Of a stretch of DNA of 64,000 nt, positions 42,506 to 51,940 are shown one piece after another. Source of the stretch: an uncultured Oscillospiraceae bacterium (lineage in GTDB: Bacteria > Bacillota > Clostridia > Oscillospirales > Oscillospiraceae); assembly GCA_905234855.1 (NCBI GenBank), contig CAJOIU010000007.1:51366-115365 (forward strand). The letters are read 5' to 3'. The notes beneath the pieces are model-generated. The model saw only the letters and a list, made by a program, of their open reading frames with translations. It was not told where the DNA came from and made no database searches. Made by a program: the position numbers and the translations under genes. Within the stretch, counting starts at the first letter, position 1; each line of letters begins with the position of its first letter.

Positions 42506-42561
42506 TATTCATATAAACATGAATATATGCAAAATGCACCTTGCAAAAACAGGTGCATTTT
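42505..42561 (+). terminator. Paired hairpins after ispA
   Basis: A perfect AT-rich 8-bp stem (42505-42512 with 42519-42526) is followed by an 11-bp stem (42531-42541 with 42551-42561). The second, ending in TTTTGTTAT, is the better terminator. Confidence 0.65.
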
Positions 42562-42569
42562 GTTATCAT
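42541..42569 (+). promoter_or_regulatory. Promoter of dxs, embedded in the ispA terminator
   Basis: TTGCAA (42541-42546) and TATCAT (42564-42569) are 17 nt apart. The -35 lies in the loop and the spacer covers the 3' arm of the terminator. Confidence 0.6.
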
Positions 42570-42603
42570 AATAGAACTTTCATATGCATGGAGCCTTTAT
42601 CGC

Positions 42604-44460
42604 ATGGGTTGTTTGGATAAAATACAATCGCCGTCGGATCTTCGCGGGTTGGATGAGGCGGAGCTCTCAGAGCTCTGCGCGGAGATCCGACGCTTTCTGG
42701 TGGACAGCGTCTCCCGCAGCGGCGGGCATCTGGCCTCAAATCTCGGCGCGGTTGAGCTGACCTTGGCGATCCATCGGGTCTATGATACGGCGCGGGATCG
42801 CCTTGTGTTCGACGTGGGGCATCAATGCTATACCCACAAGCTGCTCACCGGCCGCAGGGAGGGCTTTGAGCATTTTCGTGAATATGGCGGGATGTCCGGC
42901 TTTCCGAAGCCGAGCGAGAGCGCGCATGACGCTTTCGTGGCGGGGCATGCCTCCAATTCCGTATCCGTTGCTCTCGGCATGGCGCGGGCGCGCACGGCAC
43001 TAGGCGCGGATTATGACGTCGCGGCGGTCATCGGCGACGGCGCGCTGGGGGGCGGGCTTGCCTTTGAGGGACTGTCCGACGCCGGACACAGCGGCGAGCC
43101 GCTGGTGATCATCCTCAACGATAACGGCATGTCCATCAACCGCAATGTAGGCGGGACGGCAGATATGCTCGACCGTATGCGCACGCGGCCCGAATACATC
43201 AACTTCAAGCGATGGTATCGCAGTGTGTTCGCGCCCCATGTCCCGGGGCTGTATCGGTTCACCCATCAAGCCAAGCGTTGGATCAAGGAGCGGGTGATCC
43301 CGGAAAACGTATTTGACGATCTGGGATTTGAATATATCGGCCCGATGGACGGCCATGATATCCATAAGATCGAAACGGCGCTGCGCTGGGCGAGGGAGCA
43401 GAAAAAACCCTGTCTTGTCCATGTCGTTACCCGGAAAGGACACGGCTATGCCCCTGCGGAGCAGCGGCCGGAGTCGTTCCACGGCGTTGGCCCCTTCGAC
43501 CCACGCACCGGCGAGCCTCTGAACGCAGAGGAGGATTATTCCGCCGTTTTCGGCCGGGAGCTGACGAAGCTCGCAGCCGAGGACGGGCGCGTGGCGGCGA
43601 TCACGGCGGCCATGAGCGAGGGAACGGGTCTCGATGGCTTCCGGCAGGCGTTCCCGAAGCGCTTTTTCGATGTCGGCATCGCGGAAGGCCATGCCTGCGC
43701 CATGGCAGGCGGCATGGCAGCACAGGGGATGATCCCTGTGTTCGCGGTGTATTCCACGTTTTTGCAGCGGGCTTATGACATGCTCATCCACGATGTGGCG
43801 CTCATGCATCTGCATACGGTGTTTGCGGTGGATCGGGCGGGGATCGTCGGCAAGGACGGCCAGACCCATCAGGGCGCGTTCGATGTGGCGTATCTCACCA
43901 GCGTGCCGCATATGACGGTCTACGCTCCTGCGAGCTTCGCGGAGCTTGCGTCGATGCTGCGCCGGGCAGTTCTGGAGGACGAAGGCCCCGTGGCTGTGCG
44001 TTATCCCCGCGGCGGCGAAGGAGATTATGCTGCCGATCACTCCGCGGCGCCGTGCGCCGTGCTGCGGGAGGGTTCAGATGTTACGGTCGCCGCTTACGGC
44101 GCGGAGACGGCCTGCGCGCTGGCGGCTGCGGAGCTTTTGGAAAAGCAGGGCGTTTCGGTTGAGATCGTAAAGATCAGCCGCCTTGCGCCGCTCGATATCG
44201 AACCCGTTGCCGCCTCGGTGAAAAAGACCGGCGCGCTCGTGGTGCCGGAGGATGTGTGTGAAGCCGGAGGTATGGGAGAGCAGATCCTTGCCGGGCTGGC
44301 GCTCAAGGGCGCGGCGCCAAGCAAGGCGCGTCTTGTAAATCTGGGCGACGGCATCCTGCCGAACGGCGCGCCGGACGAGCTTCGCCGCGTGACCGGCTTG
44401 GACGCGGAGGGCATCGCCCGCGCGGTGAGGGAGACTTTGGATGGCAAAGATCAGACTTGA
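42604..44460 (+). CDS. dxs: 1-deoxy-D-xylulose-5-phosphate synthase
   Basis: 618 residues. This thiamine diphosphate enzyme joins pyruvate and glyceraldehyde 3-phosphate, the first step of the MEP isoprenoid pathway. [20 protein letters not shown] then [16 protein letters not shown], the ThDP-binding [20 protein letters not shown] and the C-terminal transketolase half ([39 protein letters not shown]) are complete. The start ATG 42604 has GGAG 10 nt upstream and is after the promoter; the in-frame ATG 42529-region frame start lies in the terminator. It overlaps tlyA by 20 bases. Confidence 0.97.
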   Translation: MGCLDKIQSPSDLRGLDEAELSELCAEIRRFLVDSVSRSGGHLASNLGAVELTLAIHRVYDTARDRLVFDVGHQCYTHKLLTGRREGFEHFREYGGMSGFPKPSESAHDAFVAGHASNSVSVALGMARARTALGADYDVAAVIGDGALGGGLAFEGLSDAGHSGEPLVIILNDNGMSINRNVGGTADMLDRMRTRPEYINFKRWYRSVFAPHVPGLYRFTHQAKRWIKERVIPENVFDDLGFEYIGPMDGHDIHKIETALRWAREQKKPCLVHVVTRKGHGYAPAEQRPESFHGVGPFDPRTGEPLNAEEDYSAVFGRELTKLAAEDGRVAAITAAMSEGTGLDGFRQAFPKRFFDVGIAEGHACAMAGGMAAQGMIPVFAVYSTFLQRAYDMLIHDVALMHLHTVFAVDRAGIVGKDGQTHQGAFDVAYLTSVPHMTVYAPASFAELASMLRRAVLEDEGPVAVRYPRGGEGDYAADHSAAPCAVLREGSDVTVAAYGAETACALAAAELLEKQGVSVEIVKISRLAPLDIEPVAASVKKTGALVVPEDVCEAGGMGEQILAGLALKGAAPSKARLVNLGDGILPNGAPDELRRVTGLDAEGIARAVRETLDGKDQT

Positions 44461-45238
44461 CCAGCGCGTATTCGACTTAAAGCTGGCGGAAAGCCGCGAA
44501 AAGGCCAAGGCGCTCATCATGGCCGGATCCGTGTATGTAGACGGCGAGAAGCAGATGAAGCCGGGCATGCCCGTGACCGAGGAGGCTGCGGTGGAGGTGC
44601 GGGGGGACAGGCTCCCCTTCGTCAGCCGCGGCGGACTGAAGCTGCAGAAAGCCCTTGATACGTTCGCCATCGATCCTGCGGGGTTTGTGTGCGTTGATTG
44701 CGGCGCGTCCACCGGCGGCTTCACGGACTGCCTGCTGCAGCGCGGCGCGAAGCATGTATATGCCGTGGACGTGGGCTACGGCCAATTGGCATGGAGCCTG
44801 CGCTGCGACGAGCGCGTAACCGTCATGGAGCGCACCAACGCCCGGAGCCTCACGCCGGATATGCTCGGGGAAGCAATGGACATGGCCGTGATGGATATGT
44901 CGTTTATTTCCCTGCGGCTCGTGCTGCCTGCCGTTCGAACGCTCTTGAAGGAAACGGGACAGGTGGTCTGTCTTGTGAAGCCCCAGTTTGAGGCCGGACG
45001 CGAGAAGGTCGGGAAAAAGGGCGTAGTGCGGGATCCCGCCGTCCACCGGGAGGTGCTGGAGGATTTTGTCGCCGCGCTGGACGGCCTCGGCTTCTCGCTG
45101 GCGGGACTGACGTTCTCGCCGGTGCGGGGGCCGGAGGGGAACATCGAATATCTTGCTTGGCTCAAAATCGGAGGAGACAGCGTTTCGGCGGACTGCGGGG
45201 AGATCGTCCGGCAGTCCCATGATGCGCTGGAGCGATAG
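44441..45238 (+). CDS. tlyA: TlyA-family rRNA 2'-O-methyltransferase
   Basis: 265 residues. An N-terminal S4 RNA-binding domain ([20 protein letters not shown] then [12 protein letters not shown]) is followed by an FtsJ-like methyltransferase: [19 protein letters not shown] loop [20 protein letters not shown] and [18 protein letters not shown]. TlyA methylates 16S C1409 and/or 23S C1920. Bacillus YqxC in the same dxs-yqxC-argR order is the orthologue. The start ATG 44441 is within the dxs end. Confidence 0.94.
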   Translation: MAKIRLDQRVFDLKLAESREKAKALIMAGSVYVDGEKQMKPGMPVTEEAAVEVRGDRLPFVSRGGLKLQKALDTFAIDPAGFVCVDCGASTGGFTDCLLQRGAKHVYAVDVGYGQLAWSLRCDERVTVMERTNARSLTPDMLGEAMDMAVMDMSFISLRLVLPAVRTLLKETGQVVCLVKPQFEAGREKVGKKGVVRDPAVHREVLEDFVAALDGLGFSLAGLTFSPVRGPEGNIEYLAWLKIGGDSVSADCGEIVRQSHDALER

Positions 45239-45250
45239 GAGGGGTTTTGC

Positions 45251-46093
45251 GTGAAACGGATCGTTTTGCTTCCGAACGTGCAGCGGGACGCGGGGCTTGC
45301 CTGCACCCTACGGGCGAAAGCTATGCTGGAGGAGGCCGGTCACGGGGTCGTGATCTCGCCGGTTTACGGCTCTGTGCCGGGCGTGCCGGAGATGCCGCTG
45401 TCGGAGGCGCTGGAGGGTGCGGAGCTGCTTGTTACGCTGGGAGGCGACGGCACGATCCTGCATCTGGCGCCGCTGGTGATGGCCAAGCGCGTGCCCCTTG
45501 TGGGCGTGAATCTAGGACATAAGGGTTTTCTCACGGAACTGGACGAGGGGAGCATTGACCGCCTGCTGGACGCGGCGGAGGGACGCTTTGAGCTGGTGCC
45601 TCGCATGATGCTGGATGTGGAGATCCTCCGGGGCGGACGGAAGATCTTTTCCGATACCGCTCTCAATGAAGCGCTGATCTCCGGCATCGTGCAGAATGTG
45701 CGTCTGACGGCACTGGGAGACGGGGAGCGGATCCTTACCTTTTCGGGCGACGGGATCATCGTGTCGTCCCCGACGGGCAGCACGGCGTATTCTATGTCCG
45801 CGGGCGGGCCTCTGGTAGAGCCATCGGCGGAGAATATCATCCTCACACCGATCTGCGCCCATATGCTGGCGGCGCGATCCTTTGTCCTCACCTCGGAGCG
45901 CGTGGTGGAGGTATGTCCGCAGGAGCTGGAGGACAAGCGCTGCATCCTGTCCGTGGACGGGCGCGGCATGACTGACCTTCAAAACGGCGACTGTGTCGTG
46001 GTGAGAAAATCCGAGCATAAGCTGCTTCTGGCGCATCTCGGCACGAAGAGCTTTTATGAAACGGCATTTGAAAAGCTGGGGGAGAGAGAATGA
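45251..46093 (+). CDS. nadK: NAD kinase
   Basis: 280 residues from GTG 45251, preceded by AGGAGGGG. It phosphorylates NAD+ to NADP+. The catalytic LLVTLGGDGTILHLA motif, the LGHKGFLTEL segment and the SSPTGSTAYSMSAGGPLVEP motif are intact. Lies between tlyA and argR, overlapping argR by four bases (ATGA), the usual Firmicutes order. Confidence 0.96.
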   Translation: MKRIVLLPNVQRDAGLACTLRAKAMLEEAGHGVVISPVYGSVPGVPEMPLSEALEGAELLVTLGGDGTILHLAPLVMAKRVPLVGVNLGHKGFLTELDEGSIDRLLDAAEGRFELVPRMMLDVEILRGGRKIFSDTALNEALISGIVQNVRLTALGDGERILTFSGDGIIVSSPTGSTAYSMSAGGPLVEPSAENIILTPICAHMLAARSFVLTSERVVEVCPQELEDKRCILSVDGRGMTDLQNGDCVVVRKSEHKLLLAHLGTKSFYETAFEKLGERE

Positions 46094-46545
46094 AAACCAA
46101 TCGACAGGCTGTGATCCTTGAGGTCATCGCCGAGCAGGATATCGAAACGCAGGGTCAGCTTCTGGAGGCGCTGCAGGCGCGAGGCGTCGTCAGCACGCAG
46201 GCCACCATTTCCCGGGATATCAAGGATCTTCGTCTCGTGAAGGAAATCTCGTCCAATGGGAAATACCGCTATGCGCAGGCGGGGCAGGAGGAAACGAGCG
46301 ACGCGGCTCGGCGGATGCAGGAGATTTTCCGGGAGGCCTGTGTGAGCTTCGACCATGCCCTGCATACTGTCGTCATCAAAACGCTGCCGGGGCTTGCCTC
46401 GGCCGTATGCAGCGCGGTGGACGCCATGTGGGATGAGAACATCCTCGGCACCGTCGCGGGAGATGACACGGGCATCCTCATCATGCGTAACGCCGCGGCG
46501 GCGGAGCGTCTGTGCGCCCAGCTCCGCAAGACGTATAAGCGCTGA
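46090..46545 (+). CDS. argR: Arginine repressor ArgR/AhrC
   Basis: 151 residues. A winged-helix N-terminus (RQAVILEVIAEQDIETQGQL then LEALQARGVVSTQATISRDI and KDLRLVK) binds operator DNA. The C-terminal oligomerisation and arginine-binding domain has AVDAMWDENILGTVAGDDTG then ILIMRNAAAAE, including the GT.AGDDT motif. It regulates arginine genes elsewhere. ATGA overlap with nadK. Confidence 0.96.
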   Translation: MKTNRQAVILEVIAEQDIETQGQLLEALQARGVVSTQATISRDIKDLRLVKEISSNGKYRYAQAGQEETSDAARRMQEIFREACVSFDHALHTVVIKTLPGLASAVCSAVDAMWDENILGTVAGDDTGILIMRNAAAAERLCAQLRKTYKR

Positions 46546-46567
46546 GCGCGAAAGGGAGAGTCATGCT

Positions 46568-48256
46568 ATGCTGAGGAGCCTCCACATCGAGAATATCGCG
46601 GTGGTGGAGCGGGCGGACGTGGAGTTCCGGGAGGGGCTGAACGTATTGACCGGCGAGACCGGCGCGGGCAAATCCATCATCATCGACGCTTTGTATGCCG
46701 TCATCGGCGGGCGGACGAGCCGGGAGCTGGTGCGTTCCGGCGCGGAAAAGGGCATAGCCTCCGCCGTATTCGACGCGGACGGGGCGGAAGACTGGTGCGG
46801 CGAGGCCGGCGTGGAGCCGGACGACGGTGCGCTGATCGTCCAGCGCAGCATATCCGCCGACGGAAAAGGCGCCTGCCGCGTGAACGGCGTTCCTGTGACG
46901 GCGGCTCAGCTCCGCGCCCTCGGCGCGTTTCTTGTGGATATTCACGGGCAGAACGACGGCCGTCAGCTTTTGGATGAGAGCCGCCATATCGATTATTTGG
47001 ACGCCTTCGCTGGGTCGGATGCAGAGCGTGCCGCGTTCCGCGAGACTTATGACGCCTATAGGGATAATGAGCGGGAGATCGCCCGTCTGAGCCTCGACGA
47101 CGACACCCGCCGCCGTCTGGCGGAAAGCCTGCAATATCGGGTGCAGGAGCTGGAAAAGGCGGAGCTCAGATCCGGCGAGGAGGAAGAACTGGAAGCAAAG
47201 TCGGCGCTATTGCGCAACGGCGAAAAGCTGCGCGAGGCGTCCTCCGGGGCGTATGCCGCGCTGTACGGCGGCGAGCCGTCCGCCGTTGAGCTGGCCGGGG
47301 AAGCCCGGGGGTATCTGTCCCGCGCCGCGGGCTGGAGCGCAGAGCTTGCCGAGGCGGACGCTTCCGTGAAGGAGGCGCTGAGTCTTCTGGAGGATGCTGC
47401 CGAGCGGATGCGGGACTTTGAGGATTCCCTCGATTTTTCGCCGGAGGAATTTGACCGCGTGGAAAGCCGCCTGTCACAGCTCCGCCGGCTGGAGAAGAAG
47501 TTCGGCGCGACGGACGAGGCGGAGCTCATCGCGCTGTATGACGAATCCGCCAAGCGCCTTGCGGAGATCGAATACGGCGACGCGGCCATTGAGCGCCTGC
47601 ATAAAAAGCGCGGGGAGCTGGAAGCTCGCTGCCGGAAAGCCGCCGCCGCGCTCACGCAGGCGCGTAAAAAGGCGGCGGAGAAGCTCGGAAAGCGCGTCGA
47701 GCAGGAGCTGAAAGCCCTTTCGATGCCCTCCGTGCGCTTCGAAACAGCCATCTCGCCGGTTACGGCAGAACCCGGCTTCGGCGTGAAGGGCGCGGACGAG
47801 GTATGCTTCCGCATGAGCGCGAATGCGGGCGAGAAGCCCGGACGCATCGCCAAGATCGCCTCCGGCGGCGAGCTGAGCCGCATCATGCTGGCCTTGAAGA
47901 CCGTTTTCGGGGAAAACGACCCTGTTCCCACCGCTGTGTTCGATGAGATCGACACGGGTGTGTCGGGCGTGGCGGCCAGCCGCGTGGGGGAGAAGCTCTC
48001 CGGTATCGGCCGGGCGCGGCAGGTTCTGTGCGTGAGCCATCTGCCCCAGATCGCGGCCATGGCGGACGCACAGTATCTTATCGAGAAATCGGAGCGGAAC
48101 GGACGCACCTATACGACCGTGAACGAGCTCGACCGCGCCGGACGGCGGCGGGAGCTTGCACGGCTCATCGGCGGCGACAACATAACGGAGCTGACGCTCG
48201 CCTCGGCGGAGGAGCTTCTTGCCTCGGCGGACGCATGGAAAGAGGGAGAAGCATGA
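46568..48256 (+). CDS. recN: DNA repair protein RecN
   Basis: 562 residues, the RecN size. This SMC-like ATPase holds broken DNA ends. LRSLHIENIAVVERADVEFR then GLNVLTGETGAGKSIIIDAL is the Walker A head. A long Glu/Arg-rich coiled coil (about 160-370) leads to the C-terminal head: KIASGGELSRIMLALKTVFG and TAVFDEIDTGVSGVAASRVG. The start ATG 46568 has GGGAG 9 nt upstream. In Bacillus spoIVB and spo0A come next, but here a tiny ORF and tyrS follow. Confidence 0.96.
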   Translation: MLRSLHIENIAVVERADVEFREGLNVLTGETGAGKSIIIDALYAVIGGRTSRELVRSGAEKGIASAVFDADGAEDWCGEAGVEPDDGALIVQRSISADGKGACRVNGVPVTAAQLRALGAFLVDIHGQNDGRQLLDESRHIDYLDAFAGSDAERAAFRETYDAYRDNEREIARLSLDDDTRRRLAESLQYRVQELEKAELRSGEEEELEAKSALLRNGEKLREASSGAYAALYGGEPSAVELAGEARGYLSRAAGWSAELAEADASVKEALSLLEDAAERMRDFEDSLDFSPEEFDRVESRLSQLRRLEKKFGATDEAELIALYDESAKRLAEIEYGDAAIERLHKKRGELEARCRKAAAALTQARKKAAEKLGKRVEQELKALSMPSVRFETAISPVTAEPGFGVKGADEVCFRMSANAGEKPGRIAKIASGGELSRIMLALKTVFGENDPVPTAVFDEIDTGVSGVAASRVGEKLSGIGRARQVLCVSHLPQIAAMADAQYLIEKSERNGRTYTTVNELDRAGRRRELARLIGGDNITELTLASAEELLASADAWKEGEA

Positions 48257-48327
48257 GCTACAGCAAATACGACATATGCGCCCGGCTCTGGCCCCGGTAC
48301 CCCTTCGGGGGATGCAAGAGCTTCTGA
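48253..48327 (+). CDS. Possible 24-residue leader ORF between recN and tyrS
   Basis: A 24-codon frame starts as ATGA on the recN stop and ends 52 bases before tyrS. The product begins MSYSKYDICARLWPRYPF and ends in CKSF, with three Tyr (3, 6, 15), two Phe, one Trp and two Cys. The middle contains a strong CCCC-TTCG-GGGG hairpin (about 48299-48310). It could be a leader peptide that senses Tyr supply for tyrS, a chance ORF, or the stump of a lost gene. Coupling to recN would supply ribosomes without its own ribosome site. Confidence 0.35.
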   Translation: MSYSKYDICARLWPRYPFGGCKSF

Positions 48328-48379
48328 CCTACAATGACGAATTAAACGCAGCTGCGATAACATACGAAGGAGAAAACCT

Positions 48380-49600
48380 ATGACACTGTATGACGAACTC
48401 GTCGCCCGCGGTCTCATCGCGCAGGTGACGAATGAGGAAGAAATAAAGAATATGATAAACGCGGGCAAGGCCACCTTCTATATCGGCTTTGACTGCACGG
48501 CGGACAGTCTGACCGCGGGGCATTTCATGGCGCTCACTCTCATGAAGCGCCTGCAGCAGGCGGGCAATAAGCCCATTGCTCTCATCGGAGGCGGCACCAC
48601 CATGATCGGCGACCCCTCCGGCCGCTCGGATATGCGCAAGATGCTCACGAAGGAGGATATCGACCATAACGCCGAATGCTTCAAGCGCCAGATGGAGCGC
48701 TTCATCGACTTCTCCGACGGCAAGGCTATGATGATCAATAATGCCGACTGGCTGCTTGACCTCAACTATGTCGAGCTGCTGCGGGAGGTTGGCGCATGTT
48801 TTTCCGTGAACAACATGCTGAGAGCCGAGTGCTATAAGCAGCGCATGGAAAAGGGCCTGAGCTTTCTGGAGTTCAACTACATGATCATGCAGTCCTATGA
48901 CTTCTACTACCTTTTCCAGCACTACGGCTGCAATATGCAGTTCGGCGGGAACGACCAGTGGTCGAATATGCTCGGCGGCACGGAGCTTATACGCCGCAAG
49001 CTGGGCAAGGACGCGCACGCCATGACCATCACCCTGCTGACCGATTCGCAGGGAAATAAGATGGGCAAGACCGCCGGAAACGCCGTGTGGCTCGATCCCA
49101 ACAAGACCTCGCCTTACGACTTCTACCAGTACTGGCGTAATGTAGACGACGCGGATGTTATGAAATGCATCCGAATGCTGACCTTCCTGCCTCTGCAGCA
49201 GATCGACGCCATGGCGGACTGGAAGGACGCAAAGCTCAATGAGGCCAAGGCCGTCCTCGCCTATGAGCTTACAAAGCTCGTCCATGGCGAGGCGGAGGCC
49301 GAAAAGGCGCAGTCTGCCGCGAAAGCCCTCTTCGGCGCGGGATCGTCGGAGGAGATGCCCGTGACCGAGATCGCCGAGGCCGATCTCACCGACGGCGCTG
49401 CCGATATCAAGGCGCTGCTCGTGAAGGCGGGACTGTGCAAGTCCAATTCCGAAGCGCGTCAGAACATCACGCAGGGCGGCGTTTCCCTGAACGGTGAAAA
49501 GGTGACGGACGTGTTCCTGTCCGTTCCCGCCGAGGCGCTGCGGGAGGGCGTGCTGCTCAAGCGCGGCAAAAAAAGCTTTGCCAAGGTCGTTCTGAAATAA
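48380..49600 (+). CDS. tyrS: Tyrosyl-tRNA synthetase
   Basis: 406 residues, normal TyrS length. It charges tRNA-Tyr. The HIGH-like motif is in FDCTADSLTAGHFMALTLMK, NMQFGGNDQWSNMLGGTELI is the tyrosine-site segment, and the KMSKS variant is GNKMGKTAGNAVWLDPNKTS. The C-terminal S4 RNA-binding domain (VKAGLCKSNSEARQNITQGG) is complete. AAGGAG precedes the ATG. No T-box leader is visible in the 123 bases upstream. The neighbour downstream is a putative aromatic-type ABC importer. Confidence 0.97.
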   Translation: MTLYDELVARGLIAQVTNEEEIKNMINAGKATFYIGFDCTADSLTAGHFMALTLMKRLQQAGNKPIALIGGGTTMIGDPSGRSDMRKMLTKEDIDHNAECFKRQMERFIDFSDGKAMMINNADWLLDLNYVELLREVGACFSVNNMLRAECYKQRMEKGLSFLEFNYMIMQSYDFYYLFQHYGCNMQFGGNDQWSNMLGGTELIRRKLGKDAHAMTITLLTDSQGNKMGKTAGNAVWLDPNKTSPYDFYQYWRNVDDADVMKCIRMLTFLPLQQIDAMADWKDAKLNEAKAVLAYELTKLVHGEAEAEKAQSAAKALFGAGSSEEMPVTEIAEADLTDGAADIKALLVKAGLCKSNSEARQNITQGGVSLNGEKVTDVFLSVPAEALREGVLLKRGKKSFAKVVLK

Positions 49601-49613
49601 CCGCAAAAGACCC

Positions 49614-49650
49614 AACAGCCTGCCGCAGTCCTGACCGCGGCAGGCTGTTT
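49614..49650 (+). terminator. Terminator of tyrS
   Basis: A perfect 13-bp stem (49614-49626 with 49637-49649) with a 10-nt loop is followed by a short T-stretch and AACGC. Confidence 0.8.
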
Positions 49651-49707
49651 AACGCTTAAAAGCAACAAAACAGTAAAACGATACAGTAAATTTGTGCAAT
49701 TCGCACA

Positions 49708-49736
49708 TTGATGTTACCCATTTGAAGTGGTACAAT
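49708..49736 (+). promoter_or_regulatory. Sigma-A promoter of the ABC importer operon
   Basis: TTGATG (49708-49713) and TACAAT (49731-49736) have a 17-nt spacer. Downstream, a small stem (CGCGG/CCGCG, about 49746-49760) and TTGTAAC (49764-49770) lie in the leader before AAAGGAAAT and the ATG at 49803. Confidence 0.65.
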
Positions 49737-49802
49737 GCCGTTGTTCGCGGATTTTCCGCGGGATTGTAACTGAGGATTAAGGAAAAGAAAGGAAATCTTC
49801 TC

Positions 49803-50882
49803 ATGAAAAAGCTTATCGCACTTTTGCTTGCGCTTGTTATGGTGCTTGCGCTGACGGCCTGCGGCGGCAGCAATACGGCCGCGCCTGCTGCCGAACCAGC
49901 CGCCGAGCCAGCCGCGGAGCCCGCCTCCGAACCTGCCGCGGAGCCCGCCTCCGAACCTGCTTCGGAGCCTGCTGCCGAGGCGGCGGACAGCTTCAAGGTC
50001 GGCGTCATCCAGCTTCTGGAGCATCCTGCGCTGGATCTGGCCACGCAGGGCTTCGTGGACGCCCTTACCGAGCTTCTGGGCGACAGCGTGAGCATCGATG
50101 TTCAGAACGCGCAGGGCGAAAGCGCCAACTGCTCCATGATCGCCAACGGCTTCGTGGCAGATGACGTAGACCTCATCATGGCGAACGCCACGCCCGCGCT
50201 GCAGGCGGCGCAGTCCGCCACCGGCGATATCCCCATCCTCGGCACCTCCGTCACGGACTATGCCTCCGCGCTGAAGATCGAGGACTGGACCGGCGCCACC
50301 GGCACGAACATCTCCGGCACTACCGACCTTGCCCCGCTGGATGGACAGGCCGAGGTGCTGGCTGAGCTTCTCCCCGTGGAGAGCTACCCCAACGTCGGCC
50401 TTGTGTACTGCACGGCTGAGGCCAACTCCGTCTATCAGGTCAACACCATCCGCGTGTTTTTGGAGGATCTTGGCTACACCGTAACGGATTATGCCTTCAA
50501 CGACTCCAACGATATCGCTTCCGTGGTGACCAGCGCCTGCGAGAACTGCGAAGCCCTCTATATCCCCACCGATAACACCGCCGCCTCCAACACCGAGGCG
50601 ATCACCAATGTGGCGGAGCCCGCGGGCGTGCCCATCATCGCGGGCGAGGAGAGCATCTGCCTTGGCTGTGGCATCGCGACCCTGTCCATCAGCTACTACG
50701 ATATCGGCTACAAGACCGGCGAGATGGCCTATGATGTCCTCGTGAACGGCGCCGACGTCGCCACCATGAATATCGAGGCCGCTCCCCAGTTCACGAAGGA
50801 GTATGTCGCTTCCCGCGCCGAGCTCCTCGGCATTGAGATCCCCGACGACTATGCCGCCATCGCGGAGGAGGCAGCCGAGTAA
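49803..50882 (+). CDS. ABC importer substrate-binding lipoprotein (TrpX-like)
   Basis: 359 residues. MKKLIALLLALVMVLALTAC is a lipoprotein signal with lipobox LTAC. A linker of AEP/SEP repeats (about 25-58) precedes the ABC_sub_bind domain: FKVGVIQLLEHPALDLATQG then FVDALTELLGD, and later ITNVAEPAGVPIIAGEESIC with YYDIGYKTGEMAYDVLVNG. This family includes the Trp/Tyr-linked TrpX importers. Its neighbour tyrS supports an aromatic amino acid substrate, but the ligand is inferred. First gene of a three-gene ABC operon. Confidence 0.92.
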   Translation: MKKLIALLLALVMVLALTACGGSNTAAPAAEPAAEPAAEPASEPAAEPASEPASEPAAEAADSFKVGVIQLLEHPALDLATQGFVDALTELLGDSVSIDVQNAQGESANCSMIANGFVADDVDLIMANATPALQAAQSATGDIPILGTSVTDYASALKIEDWTGATGTNISGTTDLAPLDGQAEVLAELLPVESYPNVGLVYCTAEANSVYQVNTIRVFLEDLGYTVTDYAFNDSNDIASVVTSACENCEALYIPTDNTAASNTEAITNVAEPAGVPIIAGEESICLGCGIATLSISYYDIGYKTGEMAYDVLVNGADVATMNIEAAPQFTKEYVASRAELLGIEIPDDYAAIAEEAAE

Positions 50883-50998
50883 TCCCGGCTGATCCCTCAA
50901 TCTCATAGAATCGAAGCAAAAGGACGGAAAAGGGATGCCCTTTTCCGCTCTTTTGCGATTCTCTTTTATCCTGCACGATTACTGGAGGCAACTGCTGC

Positions 50999-51940
50999 AT
51001 GAGCATTTCATCCCTCATAAACGCGCTCCCCGGCGCCTGCGCCCAAGGTATCATCTGGGGCATCATGGCCATCGGCGTGTATATCACCTACAAGGTTTTG
51101 GATATGGCGGATCTGTCTGTGGACGGCACGATGGCTACCGGCGGCGCCGTATGCATCATCATGATGACGAACGGCTATTCCGTGTGGATCGCGCTGCTGT
51201 GCGCGTTTTTGGCGGGGATGCTGGCCGGTCTGGTGACGGGCGTTTTCCATACTTTCATGGGTATACCGATGATCCTTGCGGGCATACTGACACAGCTCGG
51301 CCTGTATTCGATCAACCTGCGCATTCTGGGCTACGGCTCCAACTCCGGCACCGCGAGCAACCTCTCCATCAGCGTGGATCGGTATTCGCTTCTTGTGTCG
51401 CTGCGGAATGTCCGCGCGCTGGCGCTGAATAATCCGATCTTCGTATCGCTGCTGTTTTTGGCGATCCTCATCGGCGTGATGTATTGGTTTTTCGGCACGG
51501 AGCTGGGCTGCTCCCTGCGTGCCACCGGCGCAAACGAGAACATGAGCCGTGCGCAGGGCATCAATACGGATTTCAGCAAGGTGCTGGGCCTTATGATCTC
51601 CAACGGCATCGTCGCCCTGTCCTCGGCGCTGTTTGCGCAGTATCAAGGCTTTGCGGACGTAAATATGGGCCGCGGCGCCATCGTGATCGGTCTGGCTGCC
51701 GTCATCATCGGCGAGGTCATTTTCGGCAAGATCTTCAAAAACTTCGCCTTGAAGCTGCTGGCGGTCGCCATCGGCGCGATCATCTATTATCTCGTCATCC
51801 AAGTCGTTCTGTGGCTTGGCCTCAACACCTCGGATCTGAAGCTGTTTTCGGCCATCATCGTGGGGATATTCCTGGCGCTTCCCTATTGGAAGGGTCGGTT
51901 TTTCTCCTCCTCCAAGAAAGGAGCGGCGAAAAATGCTTGA
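50999..51940 (+). CDS. ABC importer permease (TrpY-like, branched-chain type fold)
   Basis: 313 residues with about eight to nine membrane helices of the BPD_transp_2 fold. GIIWGIMAIGVYITYKVLDM then ADLSVDGTMATGGAVC is characteristic of COG4120 permeases paired with ABC_sub_bind proteins. GCSLRATGANENMSRAQGIN is the cytoplasmic EAA-like loop that contacts the ATPase. The ATG follows TGGAGGCAACTGCTGC. The stop overlaps the next start by eight bases. Confidence 0.92.
   Translation: MSISSLINALPGACAQGIIWGIMAIGVYITYKVLDMADLSVDGTMATGGAVCIIMMTNGYSVWIALLCAFLAGMLAGLVTGVFHTFMGIPMILAGILTQLGLYSINLRILGYGSNSGTASNLSISVDRYSLLVSLRNVRALALNNPIFVSLLFLAILIGVMYWFFGTELGCSLRATGANENMSRAQGINTDFSKVLGLMISNGIVALSSALFAQYQGFADVNMGRGAIVIGLAAVIIGEVIFGKIFKNFALKLLAVAIGAIIYYLVIQVVLWLGLNTSDLKLFSAIIVGIFLALPYWKGRFFSSSKKGAAKNA

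Noticed and set aside
48257-48379. T-box leader for tyrS
   Set aside because: The gap is too short and lacks the conserved T-box antiterminator sequence (AGGGTGGNACCGCG). The same is true before trpS and the TrpX-like operon.
49890-49980. AEPA repeats as a possible DNA repeat array
   Set aside because: They are an in-frame Ala-Glu-Pro-Ala linker in the lipoprotein, coding rather than a CRISPR or other array.
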